Shown here: positions 56,871-64,000 of the stretch, piece after piece
How positions within the stretch are numbered: the stretch's first letter is position 1
Layout of the letters: each line of letters begins with the position of its first letter
Assembly: GCA_963971225.1 (NCBI GenBank)
Contig: OZ020267.1
Span: forward strand, 125,387,568-125,451,567
Length of the DNA: 64,000 nt
From: Melieria omissa
Lineage: Eukaryota > Arthropoda > Insecta > Diptera > Ulidiidae
Direction of reading: 5' to 3'
The notes under the pieces: generated by a model
What the model was told of the DNA's origin: nothing
Seen by the model: only the letters and a program-made list of their open reading frames with translations
Databases searched by the model: none
Translations under genes and position numbers: made by a program

Positions 56871-57237
56871 TTAACACATTTTCGAACGCTACAGAAAATT
56901 TTCGATAATTTTTTAAAATAAATTTTAAGAAGAATTTTTTGATATAAAAAAGGAAGAGAAAATAAAGGAAAAAGGAATAAAAATCGCAATCAAAAAATAT
57001 TAATTTTATTAATTATCAAAAAAAATGGCAGCAAATTGTCGAGAATTTTTTGAAATAAAGAAGAAGAAAAGAAAAAAGGAAGAAACATCTCAATCAAAAT
57101 AAATAGTCTTGAGAAATTAACATAAAACCAACGTTACTTTATCCATCAACAGTTGAAGTAAATTATATGCAACTTTTGTACTTCACTGCTTCAAACGAGC
57201 TGTTCGAAAAATCGACCAGTGGCCAAAAATGGGTTAA
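56871..57237. mobile_element. Decayed TTAA-flanked piggyBac-like MITE (element P6)
   Basis: TTAA at both edges; ends CACATTTTCGAACGCT and, inverted, CCCATTTTTGGCCACTGG, homologous to element P2 in reverse orientation. An imperfect palindrome CTGTTCGAAAAATCGACCAG (57200-57219, one mismatched pair) is centred 27.5 bp from the right edge, exactly as in P2. The far end is too degraded to show a palindrome. Confidence 0.65.
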
Positions 57238-57839
57238 GCGCGCTCTCGCAGCGACTTGGGCGTATTTGTTCTGGCAAAAGTGGTAAGCTGTCTTCGTTAT
57301 TAAATTGCTTAAAAAATGCATATTTCTTAAACCTAATAAAAATAATAAGAAAATGGTTTCTCTGTTTTAAAATTTAACTTTTTTCAGACAATGTTTTTTT
57401 ACTACCTGGAGCGAGAAAAATTATTATATTTTAGTCCGCAAATAAATTGATTTACATACAAAACTATAGTTCGAATGCAGTAGTACTCTGAGTTCTTATT
57501 GTTTCTAAAGAAAGTTAGGATATTTTAAGGACTTTTGAACTCCAAAGGTTAACTTAAACACTTGAAGTCAGCTTAGAATTGATTTATGAATACAAAAGCA
57601 AGAAATGTTATAATACAAATTTTGTAATTTTTCTTTTAACTAGAATACCTAGAAGCATGGGTTTTGAATTTTTTTCCATAACTCTGAATATTTTCTTTTG
57701 GTTGGTTCAGAAAAAAATAAAAATAATTTTCTCGCTCTAAAAAAGAAAATACATAATTTTTCCACATATGTATATATGTAAGTAAACTTTAAAGAGGCTT
57801 TATGGCTATCACGTTTTCAGGTTTTTAAAGGTTATTTTA
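57238..57839. other. No gene recognised
   Basis: AT-rich spacer without domains or transposon ends. Confidence 0.4.
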
Positions 57840-58090
57840 AGATCGGAGATTGTGCCTATGTGTCTTATCTCATTGTGGACCATAGAGTGCCCCAACCTTC
57901 CTTTGTTTGTGGTGTTGATGGAAACGAGCTCGCAGATGATTTGCTAAGAAAAGGGTATCCTCAGTTGGATGGCGTGGAAGCGGAGGACCTTACTCCGCTG
58001 CTCGGAATTTCCAACTGACACTAGCAAACAGAGCCCAGAACCGGCTGGTGCTTTTTTGGATTCGACCAAGACCGACAAACGGTTGTAGCG
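57840..58090 (+). pseudogene. LINE RNase H-end fragment
   Basis: The plus frame at 57888-58018 reads VPQPSFVCGVDGNELADDLL then RKGYPQLDGVEAEDLTPLLG, the WVPGH.GV.GNELADELARKGS end of RNase H. The first residues are altered (PQPSF instead of PGHxG) and a stop follows. Confidence 0.65.
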
Positions 58091-58280
58091 TCAGTTAAGT
58101 AAGTAAGTAAGTAACATTTGTAAACGACAGCAGTAAAACTTGAGAGTTGCCACTTGCACAGAAAAAGGTCATAATATTTCAAAAGTTTTTTTTTAAATGG
58201 GACACCCTTTAGGTAATAAAATGATAAAATTATTATTGATTGTCAATTCGAAAGACTGACAAAATAAAAAAAAGGAAAAT

Positions 58281-59014
58281 TTAAGGTGAGGTTCTTTCAA
58301 ATTTTTTTCAAAAAATGGTTTTTTTTCACATAAAATTAAAGCTGTATGTCCGTAGAATATGTGTACGAAAGGATTTTTCGATACGATCGCCTTGTCCGCA
58401 CACGAGTTTGTTTCTTCTACAGTGTTTTCCCCAGTTTTTGCCCGGAGCTGCTATCTTTCAACACGTTTTTCTCGGAACCACGTTTTCCATCTGAATTTCA
58501 AGGATATCTCTTGATCTATTGTTCTAATTTCCTTAATCTAAAGTATGTTTGAAAGGTGACCATTTTCTGTATGGCTTATACCTAAAACGAGCATAAGTTA
58601 CTATTAAATTGTGATTTTCAATTAAGGTTTAATAACCAAAAAAGAGGCAAAAAAATTTTTTTTTCGAGCGTTCACATTTCAGTCAATTTTTGGTCAAAAA
58701 TCATTATAGTTAGGTATAAGCCATAGAAAATGTCATCTACTTTCATTAAAAAAAAAACCTTTTTCATTTCAGATTACTACAAGAGGCTGTAGGCTTGAAA
58801 TTCGGAGACTAGATTTTTCAGGCAGTGATCGACGAAAGCCGCCATTGTTCAGCCGCCATTTTGAATTTTGTTACAAAAAATATATCATTTTATTGTATAA
58901 TAAAATACCCATTCAACCGTCAAAACCGGATGTTTCTATGTTTTTTCATCATGCCACAAATCATTTCCAAACTTAGGCCTTTTTTTGGCCAAATTTGAAA
59001 GAACCTCCCCTTAA
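58281..59014. mobile_element. Inverted-repeat element with possible TTAA duplication
   Basis: Ends GGTGAGGTTCTTTCAAATTT and, inverted, GGGGAGGTTCTTTCAAATTT, each preceded by TTAA (58281-58284, 59011-59014). Internal inverted blocks ATTTTCTGTATGGCTTATACC (58560 region) and GGTATAAGCCATAGAAAAT (58714 region) form a second hairpin. No transposase frame. The ends lack CCC, so it is kept apart from elements P1-P6. Confidence 0.65.
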
Positions 59015-61331
59015 ATGGCCAGCAAGCTCGACTCTTTTGAGATTATCATCGTATGCCTCGATGATATTCGACTTGGACCTAGAAGACTACTGCTAGTGAA
59101 TTTAAGTATACCAAACATTTTTTGGAATTGGGAGTCATAAATGTGTAAAAAAGCTTTTTGAAATCTGAGTTCAATGGAAACTGTTACATATAATTAGTTG
59201 GGATTCAACTGAAATCTGAACTCAATTCACTTTCAATGCTTTCTAAGCGAGGAGTGCAAGGAACTCAATTGAAATTGAACTAAAAATATTATGACAAGAT
59301 TAGAACAAGTATACACATACATACACCAATAATAAAGTTAAAAACTAAAAAAATTTCACCACACATTGAGTTGAGACCCCAAAGTTTCCCGAGAGCAACT
59401 TCACCTATTTGTCATCTTACAGAAAAAGCTACGATTGATTTATGGGTTTAATTTAAGTAGGCACCAACAAATTAATATTTTTAGTAGTGAATTCAAATCA
59501 AATTTGTAACAAAAATTTTACTGTTATCTCCAAAATAGTTTCCAATTATTTGCAGCTATATCAGGAAAACTTTGTATTCTAATTGAAGTCTACGAATTGA
59601 GCGCGTTTGATCAACACCCTGTTTCTTTAATAATGGTTAAATAAAATCAAAAAACGACACACGTGCACACTTCTTAAGCAAATGTTACATGATTTAAATA
59701 CCAAAAAGTACTATCGAGACACAGAGAAAAATTCGTGGTCGAAAGTGTTAATGATGAGATTAGAACAAGACAAAATTACTTAACAACAAATGTACAAACT
59801 GCCTACTGTATTATGATAAAATTTAGCATTCATTGTGTTGAAAATAAGTTCATCAATCTGTAGAAACAAATCGTTCAAATATTTATTAAGTGAACTTCGA
59901 TTTTCTGACTTTTCTTTACCACTTTCAACTTTATTCATTACAAATCGCATTCTTACAGGGCAACCCAATACAAAGGCTCTCCAACTTCATGTAAGGTTTC
60001 GTCCGGCACTCAAGTTCAAGCAGCGAAAATGGCTACTGAAATGCCAACATTAGAGTCACTTCAAACACAAAAGCAATGGCCGCGGCGCTTTTAACTCTGA
60101 TCGAGCTTAATTACTGCAGTGCGCCGAAAGAAAAGCAAGAAACGCGCAAGAAAAACACCAAAGTAGACGACTACAAAACACACAGCCACTCACACACACA
60201 CACACACACATGCGCCCATGGACCAATGAACACGAGAGTACAAGATGCTTTTAATCAAACTTACGACCGCAATTTAATTGAGTTTATTTCCAACTTTGAG
60301 CTTGGGCGACACCGACGGCGACGGCATCGTCGGTGTGGCAGCGTATAATGGGTAGAAATCCTTTAATGCGGAAAGGAAACCGAACATGGAACATGAAGTG
60401 GGCGAAAGACGAAAGACGAACGACCGATGGCCGGTATTGAACTATTGCCAAAGTGTATGAAGAACAAAAGTGCTTGCGCAATGCCGCGTAAAGCAAGCAA
60501 GCAAGCAACAACAGAAGTGCCTGGCAACACAAAAACTTGCATTATCGCAGCGCGCACTTAGGAGCGTTCGAACGCTGGAACGATGACTGCGCAGCAAGTG
60601 GCAAGGCGACGCTACGCTGCCGAGTGCCGTCGCGTCTGCAGCTTTGGCTTATTTACTCATTAAGCGCGTTGCATTTGTAGCGTTTTTGGCAGAACGTTGT
60701 TGAGCGAGGGTTGGCGTGCGGGAGGTTGAAAGGGGTGATTGGGCTTCTGAAAGCGCAGAAAGCGTATATTTCAGTGTGGCAATCGGTAAACTTTTGCGTC
60801 ATTACGTGGCAGCAACAAAGTGTTGGTTCAATGAAGAGCTGGAAATTTTAATGGATGGATTTTCATTATGAGCAAAGCACATGTGGCGAAAGGCGGGCAG
60901 CTGAGGGGGGGGGGGGGGTGTGTGTATGAGTGAGTTTTGTTGGCAGCGTGTTGTATGTATGCAGGTTTGTTTTATGGATTTGAGGTGAAAATCTTGCTCA
61001 GATCTCGACGCAATCCTGGATCCTGAGGCTGTAAAGGAGTCGCTCAGTTTTCGATGTGTCGCTATCAGACAGCTATCTGGGGTTACGATTGTAAAATGGA
61101 AGGGGATTTGATATGTAACACAAAGCCTCTGACTGTGTTCAAGCCTGGCTTGGAATTTAGAAAAACCTCTGACTGTATTTGCTTGGAATTTACTATGAAT
61201 AAGAAAAGGCACGACTCGAATTTCAAATAGGTTGAAGTCGTAGCTGCAACACCTAACTGTTACCTTATGAAGATACTTGTCATGTCTCATGTTGCTACTC
61301 ATTATTCGAGTTGTACTAAGGTAATTTAGAA
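59015..61331. other. No gene recognised; includes a 14-G run
   Basis: AT-rich to 60050, GC-richer to 60720. CA tract at 60190-60212 and a run of 14 G at 60905-60918 followed by GTGTGTG. Open frames here (60076-60348, 60284-60557, 60802-61302) have no recognisable domains. Confidence 0.4.
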
Positions 61332-61600
61332 CGCTGGTTTCACCACATCTCCCGTTTAGACAATGAAGCTTCGGTGAACAAAGCGTTCGACGAAGTAGTT
61401 GCAGTTCGACGTCGAAGAGGGAGACCGTGTCTCCGGTGGAAGGATCAAGTTGGATCTAATATCTCTTTGTGTGACCAACGCTCAAAGCAGATGCACCTGA
61501 AGAGAACTTTTGCGGCAGGGTTTAACCCTGAAACGAATTGTTGTGGACAGCTAAAAAATTCAAGATTTGGTGATACTTTTGTTGACATGTCCAGAAAATA
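61332..61600 (+). pseudogene. LINE C-terminal fragment
   Basis: The plus frame reads RWFHHISRLDNEASVNKAFD, then VRRRRGRPCLRWKDQV, the W.GHV.RM....KK......GRR.RGRPR.RW.D.V signature near the end of several insect LINE reverse transcriptases. The open frame continues to 61598 with less similarity. RT catalytic motifs are absent; the fragment at 10496 could be from the same family. Confidence 0.65.
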
Positions 61601-62527
61601 AAAACTTGGTTTCGAATACTTTATTTCATTTTTGCAATTTGACATTTAATTGTTCTACGACCTTTTAGTTTTGCAACAAAATCGATAATAATAGATTATT
61701 GTTTTGTATTTGATCATTTTTTTTCCATTTTCTATGCTGATTGCATAGTTTTAGGGATGAATAAACTATATTTTGTCGAAAAACAGGTGCTTAGACCACT
61801 TTTAAAATTGCATTATTTTCTAACACGGGAAGATATCAGAGGATATTAGTAAATTATTCGACAAAGAAAGAATACTTTTTAAAACACAAAATATTCAGGA
61901 ACATTCTTTCACATACTTTTGAAATATTTTTCTCTGAATTCTGCTAATTCTTAGATTTTTATTTTAGAAAAATATTTTAAATTAAAAGTAAAGTAAAAGC
62001 CTGAGCTTTGCAAATTTTGAGAAAACATTAAAAACGAAAATGCCCACATTTACTTTTAATCTATTTTGAAAGTTTTAGGAACTTCTTGATAACCATGTAT
62101 TTTTACGGTTTTTTTAATCAATGAACTAACTCTAATTAATTTTTTGCACAGATTTTTTGGGGTTTCTTAGTTGGAGTTTTACTTTTCAAATGACATCAAA
62201 ATCGGTAAATTCTGAGACTATAAATGTTTTGAATTTTGTCTTTGGAACGAATGACTGTGCACTAGTACAATCGTCAGGCATTTTGTCAAGAGGCGACACT
62301 TAGATCGAACTCTGTACACATGTGTATGAAAGTATATGTGTACGTGTAGTTGTGTGTGTAAGTGCTCGTCAAGGAAAATGTAGCGCGAAAAGCGAAATCG
62401 ATTGCTGCTTAACCGTAAATCTACGTTGGGGTCGTTTTCGACCACATTTTTTTTGTACTTATAATGTTTTTTAAATTTGTTATTGTTTTTAGCTGTTTTT
62501 TTCATGACCTTCTCCCTTGGACTACCA
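61601..62527. other. No gene recognised
   Basis: AT-rich DNA with no transposon ends. The minus frame at 62562-62218 runs into the next element and has no domain. Confidence 0.4.
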
Positions 62528-62985
62528 CACCGTGCGACAAAAATCAAAAAATTTCCAAACACACGAAAAAATCGATATATTTGGGAAACAAAGAGCCAAA
62601 TGTAGCAAAACTGGGTTTTTAGTTTTTCTCTCTGACGTCAGGATTTTGTTTTAAAGGACTTTGAAGTTTCAAGGATATGTTTATTTAAAAAAATTATTTT
62701 AAAATTTGAGCGCATTGTACAATAACAATATGGGTATCAAATGAAAACGAAAAATGCTTAGAATTTTTGAAAATTTAATGTTTTGGTGCAAAAGGACGAA
62801 GAGGTATTGAAAATGTCCTTTTAAAACTTTATCCTATGAAAGGATATTGGGAATTTCCAATAATTTTTTTTGAAAAAAATATATCTTAAGGACTAATATG
62901 TACACTACTACATCCTTGAATTTCGTCCTTCTAACTTAATTAGTTTAAGATATAAACAATTTAATACTTTTTTTTTAACGTAGGT
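62528..62985. mobile_element. Half of a CACCGTGCGACA foldback element
   Basis: The left end CACCGTGCGACAAAAATC and the following blocks (GGAAACAAAGAGCCAAATGT, GGACTTTGAAGTTTCAAGGA, ATATGGGTATCAAATGAAAA) are collinear with the left arm of the 11977 element but clearly diverged, so this is a related subfamily. No right arm is visible; the right limit is approximate. Confidence 0.65.
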
Positions 62986-64000
62986 CTATGGTTAAGTTGC
63001 TGGTATCTTTTGTTAATGTTTCATTGTTGTTATTGTTGTTTCAATTGAAATGTACTTAAACTACTGTACTGCGTTGCTGTACTTAAATATCGAATGGTTA
63101 CGTGCTCGCTGCGTTGCCACAAAATGCAATTTGTATGCTAGCAGAATGACTTTGCTTTGTGTCTTTTTAACGTTTTTTCTTTACAATATTCTCAATTTTA
63201 TTATCTTCTTGTCCTCGAATGTTAAATGTAACGCAATGAAAATCGCTTAAGTAACTTGGCAAAAAGTCGACCAAAGCATAAGAACAAAAAAAAAATCCCT
63301 AAAATTCAAATTACTCCCCGCAATGTTCTGAGCCAACTTGACGGCGGGTAGTCGAAGTTGGGCTTCTAATTTGCATTAAATCCCTTCGCTTTTGCTGTTC
63401 GCTGTGTCTGTGTGTGTGTGTGTTCAATTTCTGTTCACCGTCACTGATACTAAAAACATTACCTTTTTGGCCTATTACTTGAATTTGCAGGCACACACAC
63501 ATACACACAGATTTGCATAGTCCTAAATATTACACTATAAGACAGAAAGTGTGTGTGTGTTTGTGTGGGGGATCCTTTTTTTCGCCACAGCATGCACACT
63601 GTTTTGCGCCTATCTACCCTTGTTATCAACGCAATAAAATTCGTTGCCTAGGAAATAAAATCCTCTGAAAAATCTTTTGCTGACAGCTAAAGTTATTTAT
63701 TGCATACACAAACCAACACACACACAAACCAGTACACGCACTAAGCAACATTTTGCTTACCTGTGTCTCGGCTGTGTTGATAAGCGCACCGTCCAAGTTT
63801 GCTGCGCGTATTTTCTCTCCCCCCTCCCTCCCCCTCCACTTCTTTCATATGTTGTAAGTGCGTGCCATGTGTGGGTTTTGTTTTTACAGGATAATCGCTT
63901 AATCTGCTGCGTTGTTGTGTGTTATTTTTTGCCTTAGTTCTTCTTCTTCTTATTTTTGTTGACTGCCTTGCTTGCCATCAGCGCAGATTTTATTAGCGCA
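62986..64000. other. No gene recognised; GT/CA microsatellites
   Basis: GT tracts at 63408-63422 and 63548-63560, CA tracts at 63492-63510 and 63710-63730, and CCCTCCC-rich DNA at 63815-63840. No domains or ends recognised. Confidence 0.45.

Noticed and set aside
60802..61302. 166-codon minus-strand frame
   Set aside because: No recognisable motif, a poly-proline stretch from the G14 run, and no start or splice context.
1..64000. tRNA, rRNA or CRISPR features
   Set aside because: No B-box-like GGTTCGAATCC in a tRNA context, no rRNA-like sequence and no regularly spaced identical repeats were seen by eye.

Overview
The window reads as a repeat-rich, gene-poor stretch of an insect nuclear genome. 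A higher dipteran, and quite possibly a tephritid fruit fly, is suggested by the AT-rich base composition, the CA/GT and CAA microsatellites, the many mariner, piggyBac-like and non-LTR fragments, and the Su(Hw)-like sites. I found no convincing host protein-coding gene, tRNA, rRNA or CRISPR array. It may be intergenic or the inside of a large intron. The species assignment is an inference from repeat style only.

Region by region: 1-1183 is the 3' part of an R2-like non-LTR reverse transcriptase, open to the left edge and cut on its 5' side by a TTTTA array. 3248-5092 holds two internally deleted Tc1/mariner elements and a third remnant. 5218-6090 is a LINE RNase H end. 7546-7880 is a second pentanucleotide array. 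10.7-14.4 kb is a degenerate GAATCAT satellite carrying a TTAA-flanked element and a 924-bp foldback element. 22-24.3 kb holds two more elements of the foldback type, with CAC termini and TTA on both sides, and a transposase scrap between them. 27.3-28 kb has another TTAA element. 30.7-32.1 kb has a diverged tandem repeat and a LINE end. 33.9-34.7 kb is a foldback half-element with a TTAA element nested in it.

35.0-42.8 kb is an LTR-retrotransposon cluster on the minus strand. It contains an old solo LTR interrupted by a deleted mariner, then two young complete elements (36016-39168 and 39631-42799). Each young element has identical-looking LTRs, ATAT target duplications, and one long ORF joining gag to the zinc-binding and C-terminal parts of integrase. 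Protease, reverse transcriptase, RNase H and the integrase core are all missing. Both are therefore non-autonomous but keep an open frame.

46.1-48.5 kb has a Harbinger-like element inserted in a LINE remnant plus an opposing LINE remnant. 49.2-50 kb is a tandem repeat with a TTAA element whose empty site is preserved in the neighbouring unit. 52.4-53.7 kb packs a TTAA element, a deleted mariner and a pogo/Tigger-like MITE. 54.0-54.8 kb is a 789-bp TTTTA array. The rest holds further TTAA, foldback and LINE fragments in unannotated AT-rich DNA.

The strongest pattern is that six TTAA-flanked elements of different sequence (11353, 27342, 33991, 49433, 52376, 56871) share one asymmetric plan. 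Each has a family-specific palindrome centred about 28 bp from one outer edge. In the three clearest cases a second palindrome lies 47 bp inside the other edge. This matches the known asymmetric internal repeats of piggyBac and points to several co-resident non-autonomous piggyBac-like families. Other notable signals are Su(Hw)-type motifs in and outside the LTRs, and a 16-bp motif, CGGGGCGTATGAGTAA, found three times exactly and once in part.
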